Below, one piece after another: positions 53,265 to 62,348 of a stretch of 64,000 nucleotides of DNA. The notes under the pieces were generated by a model. That model had not been told where the DNA came from. It ran no database searches and saw only the letters and a program-made list of their open reading frames with translations. Source of the DNA: Deinococcus metalli (GTDB lineage: Bacteria; Deinococcota; Deinococci; Deinococcales; Deinococcaceae); contig NZ_JACHFK010000005.1 in assembly GCF_014201805.1 (NCBI RefSeq), positions 274,600-338,599 of the forward strand. Direction: 5' to 3'. Position 1 is the first letter of the stretch; each line of letters starts with the position of its first letter. The position numbers were made by a program, and so were the translations under genes.

Positions 53265-54191
53265 ATGCTCCAGGCCCTCAGCAGCGTGTTGTTGCCCGTC
53301 ATCCTCGTGGCGGGGCTGGGGGCGCTGCTGTCGTCGCGTTTTCCCATCGACCAGGCCACGGTGTCGCGCGTGACGCTGTACCTGCTGTCGCCCGCGCTGG
53401 TGCTGGACGTGCTGCTCAGGACGCCGGTGCAGGTGGGCGAGGCGCTGCACCTGGGCGCCGCGTACGTGATCACCATGCTGCTGTGCCTGGGGCTGGGGTG
53501 GCTGTGCGGCGTGGGGACGGCGGGGCTGTCGCAGCGCAGCTACAGCGCCAGCGTGGGCATCTGGAACAGCGGCAACATGGGCCTGCCCATCGCACTGTTC
53601 GCCTTCGGGCAGGCGGGGTTCGAGCGGGCCACGGTGCTGTTCCTGGCGTCCTTCGTGGGCATGTACGCGGTGGGGCCGGCGGTCTACAGCGTGGGCCGCA
53701 GCGGCGTGCATCCCCTGGAGGCGCTGAGGGACGTCCTGCGGCTGCCGGCCATCTGGGCGACCGTGCTGGGCGTCGCCCTGCGGCTGCTGCACGTTCCGCT
53801 GCCCGAGGGCCTCACGCGCGGCGTGGCGCTGCTGTCGCAGGCGACCCTGCCGATGGTGCTGCTCGCCCTGGGCCTGCACCTGGGGGCCGCCGGGCGCCCC
53901 CGGCTGGACGCCCGGCTGTGGCTGGCGAGCGGCGCGCGGCTGATCGGCGGGCCGCTCGTGGCGCTGGGCGTGGGCCGGGTGCTGGGTCTGGACGCGCAGA
54001 ACCTCGCGGTGCTGGTGCTGTCGGCCAGCATGCCCACCGCCGTGAACGCCCTGCTGATCGCCCGCGAGTACGACGCGGACGTCGAGACGGTCGCCGGCGT
54101 TGCCACGCTGAGCACGCTACTGTCCGTGCTGACCATCGCGGGCGTGGTCACGCTGCTGCCCGCCCTGACCGGGCAACCGCTGCACCCCTGA
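53265..54191 (+). CDS. AEC-family transporter (auxin efflux carrier-like)
   Basis: 308 residues, about ten membrane helices in two inverted halves. The first half has LSSVLLPVILVAGLGALLS and WNSGNMGLPIALFAFG, the second LSQATLPMVLLALGLHLG and LSASMPTAVNALLIAREY, with broken-helix Asn/Gly/Pro motifs typical of the AEC/BART fold. It likely exports or imports carboxylic acids or similar metabolites; the substrate is unknown. No clear -10 box or ribosome site precedes ATG 53265. Confidence 0.87.
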   Translation: MLQALSSVLLPVILVAGLGALLSSRFPIDQATVSRVTLYLLSPALVLDVLLRTPVQVGEALHLGAAYVITMLLCLGLGWLCGVGTAGLSQRSYSASVGIWNSGNMGLPIALFAFGQAGFERATVLFLASFVGMYAVGPAVYSVGRSGVHPLEALRDVLRLPAIWATVLGVALRLLHVPLPEGLTRGVALLSQATLPMVLLALGLHLGAAGRPRLDARLWLASGARLIGGPLVALGVGRVLGLDAQNLAVLVLSASMPTAVNALLIAREYDADVETVAGVATLSTLLSVLTIAGVVTLLPALTGQPLHP

Positions 54192-54278
54192 GCGGTGCCA
54201 CGCCACGTCTGGAGACGTCGGCCCTGAGCGTGGCGCTGTGAGCGGACCCGCAGTCCTCTGAGAAGTCGCGTGCATATC

Positions 54279-54307
54279 TTGACAGGGCATGCATACCGCG
54301 CTATCTT
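54279..54307 (+). promoter_or_regulatory. Strong consensus promoter facing an immediate terminator
   Basis: TTGACA (54279-54284), exact 17-nt spacer, TATCTT (54302-54307): the best protein-coding-side promoter in the window. Transcription would start near 54314, and a terminator begins 4 nt later, so the product is about 26 nt. No gene fits. Confidence 0.75.
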
Positions 54308-54317
54308 CTAGCCACAA

Positions 54318-54339
54318 CCGCCCGAGAGGGCGGATTTTT
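54318..54339 (+). terminator. Factor-independent terminator
   Basis: CCGCCC (54318-54323), GAGA loop, GGGCGG (54328-54333), then ATTTTT. A textbook terminator, lying 126 nt after the AEC gene stop and directly after a promoter, preceded by the trinucleotide CCA at 54312-54314. Confidence 0.88.
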
Positions 54340-54383
54340 CATGCCCCTGGTCCGGCCACTCGCTCCGCCGCTACACTGCCCGC

Positions 54384-55046
54384 GTGACCGGTCCCGCCAC
54401 GCTCCGCCCGCTCTGCTTTGAGGACGGGCCTGCGGTGGCGCGCGTCGCGTGCTCGACCGGGTTCTTCGGCCGCAGCGCCGCCGTCTACTTTCCGGACTCG
54501 GCGCTGTTCGGAGCGCTGTGGGTGGGGCCATACCTGCACGGGGCCGGCGCCGGCTGCTTCGTGGCCGAACGGGACGGCGAGGTGGTCGGGTACATCCTGG
54601 GCGCGCCGGACCACGCGCGGTACCAGCGGGCGCTGACCGCCGTGGTGGCCCGCCACCTGAGCACCACCGTGCCCACGCGTGCGACCGTGCGCAGCGTGCC
54701 CTACCTGCTGCGCGCCGCCCGGTATCCGTCGCCCCACGCGGACTGGCGGGCGTTTCCGGCGCACCTGCACCTGAACCTGCTGCCCGCCGCGCGCGGCACC
54801 GGCGTGGGCGGGCGCCTGCTGGACGCGCACCTGACGGCCCTGGGCGGCCTGGGAGTACCCGGCGTGCAGCTGTCCACCACCACCGAGAACGACGTCGCGC
54901 TGAGGCTCTACCGGCGCGCGGGCTTCACGGAGCTTGCGTCGCGCGTCACGCCGCTGTGGACGCCGTGGCTGGGCCACCCGGCCACGCACGTGCTCATGGG
55001 ACGGCGCTCTCCGGGACGGGATCGAGGTCCGGCGTCCCCGGACTGA
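54384..55046 (+). CDS. GNAT-family N-acetyltransferase
   Basis: A 220-residue acyl-CoA-dependent acetyltransferase. The acetyl-CoA loop is AARGTGVGGRLLDAHL, preceded by the LHLNLLP strand and followed by VALRLYRRAGF, the standard motif A/B arrangement. The acceptor is unknown. GTG 54384 is 6 nt after a TACACT -10 box (54372-54377), a leaderless GTG start. Its last 53 nt overlap the end of the convergent PIG-L gene. Confidence 0.85.
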   Translation: MTGPATLRPLCFEDGPAVARVACSTGFFGRSAAVYFPDSALFGALWVGPYLHGAGAGCFVAERDGEVVGYILGAPDHARYQRALTAVVARHLSTTVPTRATVRSVPYLLRAARYPSPHADWRAFPAHLHLNLLPAARGTGVGGRLLDAHLTALGGLGVPGVQLSTTTENDVALRLYRRAGFTELASRVTPLWTPWLGHPATHVLMGRRSPGRDRGPASPD

Positions 55047-55983
55047 GCAGTTCGTTGCGGCGCACGAAGGCCCGCATGAAGCGCCCCATGATGCGCGTCT
55101 GCGTGCGGTAGGTGTTCACCGCCTGCAACTTGCGGTCCACCTCGGCGTCGCTCAGGTCGGCGCGTTCCCACGGCAGGGCGCGGGCGCGCGGCGGCACGGT
55201 CAGGGGCAGTTCGCCGTGCAGACCCTTGGGCACCGGCCACTCCACGCCGCCGTGCACCACCCAGTAGCGCAGCCGGTTCTCCTGGCGGCGCTGGGCCATC
55301 AGGCGCATCGCCAGGGCCGCCACGGTGCGGTGGTCCGTGTGGAAATCCTGTGGGGCGGGCGCGAACACCAGGTCCGGCTGCACCCGGTCGAGCACGCGGT
55401 TCAGGTCGGCCTCCAGCGCCTCCCCGGTGTAGGGCGCGCCGGGCGTCAGGGCGCCGGCCACGTACACCGCCGACGCGGCGGTGCGCGGCGCGGTGTACGG
55501 CCGCGCGTAATAGCTGGTGGCCAGCCGCGCCAGCCCCCGGTCCGGGTACCCCAGGACGAAGGTGTGGTCCGCCGGTACGCCCAGCACCTGTGCCGCGCGC
55601 CGGGCCTCTGCGGCGCGTGTGGCGCCCAGCGCGCGCATGTTCGTCGCGCCGGGCCGCAGCACGCCCTGGGTGAGGGCCGCGTCGAACTCGAAGCCGTCGC
55701 CGGCGGTCACCCACGTGATCCATACCTGCGCGCCCTGCGCCCGCGCCCGCTGGATCATGCCGGCACAGCACAGCGTCTCGTCGTCCGGGTGGGGCGACAG
55801 GACCAGCACCCGCTGCCCGGCGTGGAAGGCGCCCAGAGCCGGCAGGGCCTGCACGCGCCGCGCGCTGCCGCCGAACATCCGGGCCGTGACCGGCAGGTTG
55901 ATCCACACAGCCAGCGCCGCGCCCGCCAGCAGCAGCGTGGCGGGCAGCAGGTGCTCCTTGCGGGGTCGGGGAACGCGGGTCAT
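54994..55983 (-). CDS. PIG-L family deacetylase, membrane-anchored
   Basis: 330 residues from ATG 55983: one N-terminal membrane helix (about 12-30), then a zinc-dependent N-acetylglucosamine deacetylase-like domain with VLSPHPDDE (zinc and catalytic Asp) and FHTDHRTV (zinc His). Family members deacetylate GlcNAc-containing lipids or thiols such as bacillithiol and mycothiol precursors; Deinococcus is reported to make bacillithiol, but the membrane anchor suggests an envelope substrate. The start is not certain: a TACGCT box lies at plus-strand 56021-56026. Confidence 0.85.
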   Translation of the reverse strand: MTRVPRPRKEHLLPATLLLAGAALAVWINLPVTARMFGGSARRVQALPALGAFHAGQRVLVLSPHPDDETLCCAGMIQRARAQGAQVWITWVTAGDGFEFDAALTQGVLRPGATNMRALGATRAAEARRAAQVLGVPADHTFVLGYPDRGLARLATSYYARPYTAPRTAASAVYVAGALTPGAPYTGEALEADLNRVLDRVQPDLVFAPAPQDFHTDHRTVAALAMRLMAQRRQENRLRYWVVHGGVEWPVPKGLHGELPLTVPPRARALPWERADLSDAEVDRKLQAVNTYRTQTRIMGRFMRAFVRRNELLSPGTPDLDPVPESAVP

Positions 55984-56149
55984 CGGATGTGGGACGCGGC
56001 GCTGGCCGGCCGTGCTGGGCAGCGTATCAGGTGACGTGCCCGCCGCCGACCGCACCCGGGGGAGAGGAAAAACGGTCACCGGATCAGGAGAGGGTGTTCC
56101 TTCCCGTCATCCGGCGCAAGCAGGCCGCAACGGACGACCGCTGTCGGCC

Positions 56150-56623
56150 TTACTTCACGGTCACGCGGGCCTTCATGCCGGCCTCGTAGTGGCCGGGGTA
56201 ATGGCACGCCATCTCGAAGGTGCCGGATGTGGTGGGCGTGAAGGTCAGCACCGCTTTCTCACCGGGCTTCAGCGGGACCTCGAAGAATCCGGCCTTCACT
56301 GCCTTCCCGCCGACGGTGAGCGTGACATCCTTGCTGCCCAGCCACAGCGTGTGCTTCTCCATGTAGGCGTCCCACGCGGCCTCGCCCTTGGGCGCGACCT
56401 TCGGGGCGCTGTAGAGCTGGAGTTCGTGGGGCGCCATGCCGGCGTTCGAGATGTGCATGACCACCTTCTGCCCGGCTTTCAGGGTCAGGCCCATGGGCGT
56501 GAACTTCATCTCGGACATCTGGACATTCACGGTCTGCACGGCGGCAGCCTTCACGGCGGCGCTGCCAGTGCTGGCGGCGAGGGCGCTGAGGGTCAGCAGG
56601 AACACGCGGTGGACTCGGGTCAT
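56150..56623 (-). CDS. Secreted cupredoxin (plastocyanin/sulfocyanin-like)
   Basis: A 157-residue exported blue-copper-type protein: signal peptide about 1-25, first ligand His in GMAPHELQLY, and the C-terminal loop CHYPGHYEAGM supplying Cys, His and Met, the type 1 copper set. It probably carries electrons in the periplasm or stores copper; it could feed the caa3 oxidase. ATG 56623 has an AGGAG site (plus-strand 56629-56633) 5 nt away. A two-component system follows on the same strand. Confidence 0.87.
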   Translation of the reverse strand: MTRVHRVFLLTLSALAASTGSAAVKAAAVQTVNVQMSEMKFTPMGLTLKAGQKVVMHISNAGMAPHELQLYSAPKVAPKGEAAWDAYMEKHTLWLGSKDVTLTVGGKAVKAGFFEVPLKPGEKAVLTFTPTTSGTFEMACHYPGHYEAGMKARVTVK

Positions 56624-56732
56624 GGAAACTCCTGGCGGGCCAGGGCTGGAGAACGCCCGCTTCCTCCAGGGATAGGCGCGTGAGGTCAGACCGATATGAA
56701 ACGCTCGGCCCGGTGACGGCTGGGCGCCGACC

Positions 56733-58067
56733 TCACTGCTCGGCCGCGACCGGCGCGGCGTCCTCCAGCGGCAGCGCCACCGTGACGCGCGCCCCGCCCC
56801 CACTCGCCTGTCCGAAGCGCAGGGTGCCGCCGTGGGCGTCCACGACCTGCCGCACCACGGCCAGCCCCAGGCCGAAGCCCTCCACGTCGGTGTGGCCGCG
56901 CACGAAGGCCTCCGTCAGGGCGCCGGTCGGCAGGCCCGGTCCGGTGTCCTCGACGGTCAGGTGCGCGTGCGCGCCGTCCGGCTGCACGGTCACGCGCACC
57001 TGACCGCCCGGCGGCGTGAACTTGATCGCGTTGCCCACCAGATTCTCCAGCACCCCGCCCAGCAGGGCGCTGTCGCCCTGGACCCGCACCGGCGCGCCGT
57101 CCAGCCACAGGTCGAGGTCGCGGCGCGTCGCCAGGGGTTGCAGCAGGTCTACCGCCTCGCCCGCCAGGTGCAGCAGGTCCACCGTCGGCAGGGGGGCCTG
57201 CGGCGGGGTGGGCAGGCGCTGCGCGCGGGTCAGGGTCATCAGGTTGCCGGTCAGCTGGCGCAGGCGGCTCGCGGTGCGCTCGGTGCGTTCCAGGGCGCTG
57301 CGCAGTTCCTCGGCCGGCCGCGCCCGCGACAGGGTGTGCTGCACGTCGGCCAGCATCGCCGTGACCGGCGTGCGCAGTTCGTGTGACGCGCTCGCCAGGA
57401 ACAGCGTCTCGTGCTCGCGCTCGGCGCGTAGGGCCTGGAGGCTGCGGTCGAGCGCGCGGGCCAGGGCGCCCACCTCGCCCGGCTCGTGCAGGCCGGGCAG
57501 CGGGGCCGCCGAGTCGAGGTGCTGCACGCGCCCGGCCAGCGTCTCCAGGGGCCGCAGCGCGCTGCGCACCTGGGAGGCCACCAGCGCGCCCACCACCGTG
57601 CTCAGGCCCAGCAGGGTCAGCGTGGCGATCAGCGCGTAGCGGCGCAGCAGCTTCTCCAGCGGCTCCAGGCTGCGGCCGACCTCCACGCTCAGCGTGCCCT
57701 CGCGCTGCGACGCGACGACGTACCGCCCCGCGCGGCGCACCACGTGCGTGTCCGCGCCGTTCAGGAAGTCCGGGTCGAGGCGTGCCGGGCCAAGCGCGCC
57801 GCCGGACCATGCCCGCACGCCGCCCCGGTACACGCGCGCGGTGGCAGTCACGCCGTTCTCCTCCAGGATGTCGCGGGCGGTGGCGTTCAGGCGCCCTGGG
57901 GTGGTGTCGGCGATCGCCAGCAGCGCCTCGGCCTGGGCGTCCACCTGCCGGGTGATGGACGACAGCTCGACGCGCCACAGCACCGTGCCCGCCACGCCGG
58001 CGAAGGCGAGCAGCGCCAGCAGCACCGCCGCGAAGGTCAGCAGCGTCAGGCGGGTGCGCAGGGTCAT
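56733..58067 (-). CDS. Sensor histidine kinase, intact
   Basis: 444 residues: two membrane helices (about 8-30 and 142-165) around a ~110-residue extracytoplasmic sensor, HAMP, H-box FLASASHELRTPVTAML with the phospho-accepting His, N-box LENLVGNAIKFTPPGG, DTGPGLP and GLGLAVVR. All catalytic motifs are present, unlike the two kinase-like proteins at 45.6-50.5 kb. It lies 39 nt downstream of its response regulator and is very likely its partner. Stimulus unknown; an adjacent cupredoxin gene hints at copper or redox. Confidence 0.93.
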   Translation of the reverse strand: MTLRTRLTLLTFAAVLLALLAFAGVAGTVLWRVELSSITRQVDAQAEALLAIADTTPGRLNATARDILEENGVTATARVYRGGVRAWSGGALGPARLDPDFLNGADTHVVRRAGRYVVASQREGTLSVEVGRSLEPLEKLLRRYALIATLTLLGLSTVVGALVASQVRSALRPLETLAGRVQHLDSAAPLPGLHEPGEVGALARALDRSLQALRAEREHETLFLASASHELRTPVTAMLADVQHTLSRARPAEELRSALERTERTASRLRQLTGNLMTLTRAQRLPTPPQAPLPTVDLLHLAGEAVDLLQPLATRRDLDLWLDGAPVRVQGDSALLGGVLENLVGNAIKFTPPGGQVRVTVQPDGAHAHLTVEDTGPGLPTGALTEAFVRGHTDVEGFGLGLAVVRQVVDAHGGTLRFGQASGGGARVTVALPLEDAAPVAAEQ

Positions 58068-58106
58068 GAACCGAGTATTCCGCAGCGGGCCGTGCGGCGC
58101 GCGGCG

Positions 58107-58775
58107 CTACTCGCCGTCGGGGAAGGCGTAGCCGATGCCGCGCAGCGTCTGCACCACGTCGTCGCCCAGCTTGCGGCGCAGGTTGCGCACGTAGGTGTCC
58201 ACCACGTTCGACTCCGCGTCGAAGCGGCCGTCCCACACCCGGTCGATGAGTTCCTCGCGGGTGTACACCCGGCCCGGATGCGACGCGAGCACCTCCAGAA
58301 GCGAGAACTCCTTGGCGGTCAGCGCGACCCGCGTGCCCGCGCGCGACACGGTGCGCGCCGTCCAGTCCAGGCGCAGGTCACGCCACACCCGCGCGCTCTG
58401 CACCTCGGCGCGGCCCCGGCGCACCAGGGCCCGCAGCCGCGCCTGCACCTCGCCCAGGTGGAAGGGCTTGACCAGGTAGTCGTCGCCGCCCGCGTCCAGT
58501 CCGGTAATCCGGTCGTCCACACCGTCGCGGGCCGTCAGGAACAGAACCGGGGTGGCCAGGCCGGTGGCGCGCAGCTCGCGCACCAGGTCGAAGCCCGCCT
58601 GGGCGCCCTCGGGCAGGCCCACGTCCACCATCAGGGCGTCGAAGGGAAAGTTGTCGGCCAGGGCGCGGGCCTCGTCGGCACTGGCGGCCTCGTCCACGGC
58701 GTACCCGGCTTCCCGCAGGTTGGCCACCAGCGGGCGCCGGATCTCGGGTTCATCCTCCACGACGAGAAAACGCAT
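58107..58775 (-). CDS. OmpR-family response regulator
   Basis: 222 residues: receiver domain with acidic pair Glu-Asp near residues 7-8 (VVEDEPEI), phospho-accepting Asp in ALMVDVGLP, Thr in FLTARDG and Lys in LVKPF, followed by a winged-helix effector (TAKEFSLLEVLASHPGRVYTREELIDRVW, NVVDTYVRNLRRKLG). Target genes are unknown. The start ATG 58775 is 6 nt after a TAAGCT -10 box (plus-strand 58782-58787). Confidence 0.94.
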   Translation of the reverse strand: MRFLVVEDEPEIRRPLVANLREAGYAVDEAASADEARALADNFPFDALMVDVGLPEGAQAGFDLVRELRATGLATPVLFLTARDGVDDRITGLDAGGDDYLVKPFHLGEVQARLRALVRRGRAEVQSARVWRDLRLDWTARTVSRAGTRVALTAKEFSLLEVLASHPGRVYTREELIDRVWDGRFDAESNVVDTYVRNLRRKLGDDVVQTLRGIGYAFPDGE

Positions 58776-58836
58776 GCCCGTAGCTTAACGGCCACAGTTC
58801 ACGGCTCCATGAACCGCGCCGGGCCTACACTGATCC

Positions 58837-59238
58837 ATGACCATCCATCGTGCGTGGCCGTGGCTGTGCGTCGTGACCGCCGTCCTGCTCGCCGGGTGCG
58901 CCGGGCCCCGCCGCGCGGCCGCGCAGGTGGGCAATGAGGTGGGCACCGTGGCGACCGGGGGCGCAGCCGGCGCCCTCCAGGTCAAGGACCGTGCGGCGGC
59001 GCAGGCGGCCGACGTGTACGCCCGGGGCTGTGCCCTGGCCCTGGAGGCGCAGCGGGCCGCGACCGGTCAGCTCGATCCCGCCGTGGACGGGCGGCCATGC
59101 AGCGACGCCGCACTGGGCAGCGGCGCGCAGGCGGCCCCGCCGGAGGTGCGCGCCAGCGTGGTGCAGGTGTCGGGTGCGGGCTACATGGTCACGGTGACGG
59201 ATCACGCCGGGCAGGTGCACACGCGCCGCGCGCCCTGA
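58837..59238 (+). CDS. Small lipoprotein of unknown function
   Basis: 133 residues: signal peptide ending in LLAGC (lipobox) followed by an Ala/Gly-rich helix segment (QVGNEVGTVATGGAAGALQ) and a C-terminal strand-like region (VVQVSGAGYMVTVTDHAGQVHTR). Two further cysteines (GCALAL and RPCSDA) could pair. No known family. ATG 58837 is 5 nt after a TACACT -10 box (58826-58831). Divergent from the two-component system, so possibly controlled by it. Confidence 0.72.
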   Translation: MTIHRAWPWLCVVTAVLLAGCAGPRRAAAQVGNEVGTVATGGAAGALQVKDRAAAQAADVYARGCALALEAQRAATGQLDPAVDGRPCSDAALGSGAQAAPPEVRASVVQVSGAGYMVTVTDHAGQVHTRRAP

Positions 59239-59286
59239 GGGCCGGACTTCCATTCCATGCTGACCTGCCGTCGGCATACTGTCGCC

Positions 59287-60531
59287 ATGACCGCTGACCG
59301 GCCCGTGGTTCCCGGCGCTTCCCTTGTGTCCCAGACGTCCCAGCAGCCGGAACCGCCTGTCGCGCCGCCCAGCACGTGGGCGCGGCTGTGGCGCTGGCCG
59401 CTGTTTCAGCTCGCCGTGTATGTCCTGGTCGCCTTGGCGGCGTGGCGGCTGCTGGGCGAGGTGCACACCATCCTGGTCAGCACCCTGGTCGCGTACCTGC
59501 TGGCGAACCTCGCCAACCCGCTGCTGACGCGCCTGGAACGCCGCGGTGTGCCGCGCCCGGCGGGGATCGTGCTGCTGGTGCTGGCCTTCTTCGGCGTGCT
59601 CGCCATGATCTCGCCGCTGGTGTCCACCATCGTGCGCGAGGTGCAGGCCCTGATCGCGCAGGCGCCCAGCCTGCTCGAACGCCTGAACGACACGCTGCGC
59701 CGCCTGTCGGCCCGCTCGCCCCTGCTCGCCAGCGCCCAACAGCAGTTCGAGGCGTGGGTGAAGGTCAACCAGCAGGCCCTGCCGGGCCGCCTGAGTACGT
59801 CGCTGGGCTCGCTGCTGTCGCCGTCGGGCGCGCTGTTCAGCGGTGTGAAGGGGGCGTTTGGTCTGCTGGGACAGGCCTTCATCACGCTGGTGATCGCGAT
59901 TTACATGATGGCGATCTACCCCAGCATCGGCCCCTTTCTGGTGCGCCTGCTGCCGCTGCGCTTTCAGGCACATGCGGCGGACGTCGGCGGGCACGTGGGC
60001 CGCGCCGTCGGCGGGTACTTCCGCGGGCAGATCACGGTCGCGCTGATCCTGGGCGTGGTGATCGCCACCGGCCTGACCCTGCTGGGCGTGCCGTCGGGCC
60101 TGGCGATCGGGTTCCTGGCGGCGCTGCTGAACATCGTGCCGTACCTGGGCGTGATCCTCTCGGTCGTGCCGGCGCTGCTGCTCGCCATCCCGCTGGGCGG
60201 TCTGAAGGTGGCGCTGGTCGCCGCACTGTTCCTCGCCGCGAACCAGCTCGAGGGCCACGTGATCGCGCCGCGCGTGGTCAGCCACAGCACCAACCTGTCG
60301 TCGCTGGCGGTGCTGCTCGCCATCGTGTTCGGCGTGGAGACCTTCGGCCTGATGGGCGCGGTGATCGCCGTGCCGCTGGTCGCGCTGCTCAAGTCCCTGC
60401 TGGACGCGTACTACTACCCCAGCCGCCCATACCGCGCGGTGGCTCCCGACGCCGTGCCGGGGCCTGTGGTGGCCCCGCCGGTCGTCGTCACGGACGCGGA
60501 GGAGGCGGAGCCGGTCATCACCGCCCGCTGA
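59287..60531 (+). CDS. AI-2E family transporter
   Basis: 414 residues, about eight membrane helices: LFQLAVYVLVALAAWRLLGEV, the periplasmic helical region (QALIAQAPSLLERLNDTLRRL), and the family core LTLLGVPSGLAIGFLAALLNIVPYLGVI with ANQLEGHVIAPRVV. The family includes TqsA (autoinducer-2 export) but also Na+/H+ antiporters, so the substrate is open; luxS lies 2.7 kb downstream. ATG 59287 follows a CATACT box by 6 nt. Confidence 0.9.
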   Translation: MTADRPVVPGASLVSQTSQQPEPPVAPPSTWARLWRWPLFQLAVYVLVALAAWRLLGEVHTILVSTLVAYLLANLANPLLTRLERRGVPRPAGIVLLVLAFFGVLAMISPLVSTIVREVQALIAQAPSLLERLNDTLRRLSARSPLLASAQQQFEAWVKVNQQALPGRLSTSLGSLLSPSGALFSGVKGAFGLLGQAFITLVIAIYMMAIYPSIGPFLVRLLPLRFQAHAADVGGHVGRAVGGYFRGQITVALILGVVIATGLTLLGVPSGLAIGFLAALLNIVPYLGVILSVVPALLLAIPLGGLKVALVAALFLAANQLEGHVIAPRVVSHSTNLSSLAVLLAIVFGVETFGLMGAVIAVPLVALLKSLLDAYYYPSRPYRAVAPDAVPGPVVAPPVVVTDAEEAEPVITAR

Positions 60532-60543
60532 CGGGAGCGCCGC

Positions 60544-61452
60544 TCAGGGCCGCTCGATCACCGTGCCGGCCGTGTCGATGGGCAGATCCTGCACGCGGCC
60601 GGTCAGGCCGTTGCGCGCCATGACGCCGTGCAGGTAGGTGTGCAGCCGCTGCGTGGGCTCGCGCGTGTCGTGGAAGCACAGCACGGTCGGGCCGGCGCCG
60701 CTCAGGGCCGCGCCCAGCGCGCCGTGGCGGTGCGCGTCGTCCAGGATGTCGCTCAGGCCCGGCACCAGTGGCGCGCGCCACACCTGGTGGATGTAGTCCT
60801 GCATGGCGTGGCGCAGCAGGTCCAGGCGGCCCACGCTCAGCGCGGCGGCCAGCAGCGCCGCGTGCGACAGGGCGTGCACGGCGTCCGCGCGGCTGTACTC
60901 GCGCGGCAGCACCGCGCGGGCCTTGCTGGTGCTCAGCTCGAAGTCCGGCACCAGCACCGTCACGCCCAGGTTCGCGGGCGGATTGAGCCGGATGTAGTGC
61001 GTGCCCAGCTTGTCCAGCGTGGCGACCACGATGCCCCCGAACAGCGCCGGCGCGACGTTGTCCGGGTGGCCTTCCTCGCGCGCGGCCACGTCCAGCACCG
61101 CCGCGTCGTCCAGCGGGCGGCCCAGCAGCTCGTTGCCGGCCACGATCCCGGCGACCAGCGCCGCCGCGCTGCTCCCCAGGCCGCGCGCCAGCGGCACCTC
61201 GGTCTCGATCTCCACGCGGGCGGGGGGCAGGTCGCGTCCGGCGCGCCGGGCAGCCAGCAGCATCGCCCGGTACACGTAGTTGCTCTCGTCGGCGGGCGTG
61301 CCCTCCAGATCCGGCCCCAGCGGCACGACCTGCGTGACCGCCTGGGGCGTGACGCGCAGGGTGGTGTACAGCGGCACGCTCAGACCCAGCGAGTCGAAGC
61401 CCGGCCCCAGGTTCGCGGAACTGGCCGGCGCGCGGACGGTGAAGGTGCTCAC
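60544..61452 (-). CDS. thrB: Homoserine kinase
   Basis: Phosphorylates homoserine on the way to threonine. 302-residue GHMP kinase: [18 protein letters not shown], the phosphate loop [16 protein letters not shown], and [14 protein letters not shown] near the C-terminus. GTG 61452 is the only start that gives the standard length; longer in-frame openings add low-complexity sequence. No ribosome site or clear -10 box is seen, so the start is moderately certain. Threonine synthase and homoserine dehydrogenase are not in the window. Confidence 0.92.
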   Translation of the reverse strand: MSTFTVRAPASSANLGPGFDSLGLSVPLYTTLRVTPQAVTQVVPLGPDLEGTPADESNYVYRAMLLAARRAGRDLPPARVEIETEVPLARGLGSSAAALVAGIVAGNELLGRPLDDAAVLDVAAREEGHPDNVAPALFGGIVVATLDKLGTHYIRLNPPANLGVTVLVPDFELSTSKARAVLPREYSRADAVHALSHAALLAAALSVGRLDLLRHAMQDYIHQVWRAPLVPGLSDILDDAHRHGALGAALSGAGPTVLCFHDTREPTQRLHTYLHGVMARNGLTGRVQDLPIDTAGTVIERP

Positions 61453-61863
61453 GGCACGCCGGCCACCGGCCGGACGGCACGGACGTGGCGCCCGGGGACG
61501 GGCACGCGGTGCGGAAACGCTGGGGTGATGCCGGGCATGCGGACTCCTCCATGGCCCCGGGGGGCGGCTGCCGGCCATGCTACGCGACGCACGGCCCCCG
61601 CCGCGCCACGGCCCTCAAGACAACTCCAGGGGCGTCCGCGGCGCGGGGGCACGCCGGCAAAATGCTTTACCTGCTCGTCAGGAATGAGAACGCTGGACCC
61701 CGAAATCGGGCAGAAATTTACCCCGGGTTTGCGGGACATCCATCCCGTCTTCGCCCCCTCTTGAGAAAGTGCGCCAGTGTTCATTCGGCTCTTCTGCCCC
61801 GTCTCATGCTGCCCCCACAACGAGCTTCTTCGTTGACCCCACAGTCTTAGAGGAGGAAGAAAC
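61453..61863. other. Divergent intergenic region, thrB / GlsB-like gene
   Basis: This 411-nt gap holds the control regions of both neighbours. I see no confident -35/-10 pair and no terminator. A GAGGAGG ribosome site lies just before ATG 61864. The stretch 61655-61790 is less GC-rich than its surroundings. No riboswitch fold was recognised. Confidence 0.4.
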
Positions 61864-62133
61864 ATGAGTTGGATCATCCTTATCCTGGTTGGTGCCCTCT
61901 GCGGTTGGCTCGCAAGCCTCATCATGAAGACGGACGCCCAGCAGGGCGCCGTCGCGAACATCCTGATCGGTATCGTCGGTGCGGTGCTGGCGCAGTTCAT
62001 CTTCGCCAACCTGCTCGGCATCGGTGGCGCGACCGCCGCCGGCAACGGCTTCTCCTTCTGGAGCATCATCTGGGGCGTGGTCGGCAGCGTGATCCTGATC
62101 GCCATCCTCAAGGCCCTGCGCGTTCTGCGCTAA
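61864..62133 (+). CDS. GlsB/YeaQ/YmgE-family small membrane protein
   Basis: 89 residues with three hydrophobic helices rich in Gly: [37 protein letters not shown] and [18 protein letters not shown]. The family (transglycosylase-associated protein) is often stress-induced; its function is not established. A strong GAGGAGG ribosome site precedes ATG 61864, and a terminator follows, so it is a monocistronic unit. Confidence 0.9.
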   Translation: MSWIILILVGALCGWLASLIMKTDAQQGAVANILIGIVGAVLAQFIFANLLGIGGATAAGNGFSFWSIIWGVVGSVILIAILKALRVLR

Positions 62134-62149
62134 GTTCTTCCGCGGTTCC

Positions 62150-62176
62150 GGCCGGGTGTCCTCAGGGCACCCGGCC
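62150..62176 (+). terminator. Terminator of the GlsB-like gene
   Basis: A 9-bp perfect stem (62150-62158 with 62168-62176), 9-nt loop, followed by TTCTCTTG, 16 nt after the stop codon. Confidence 0.8.
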
Positions 62177-62348
62177 TTCTCTTGTGGTCGGGTCTGTCGC
62201 GGGGCCGCGGCGTCTTCCGCCTCCCGGCGTCCATGTGCTACAGTCGGAAGGCTTGTCCGATCCCGTCCGGCGAGCGGCCGTCCGAAACGGGCGGCGCGCT
62301 GGTCCCGGCCAGAACCACAGGATCTGGACTGAAGAAGGAGTAATCACC

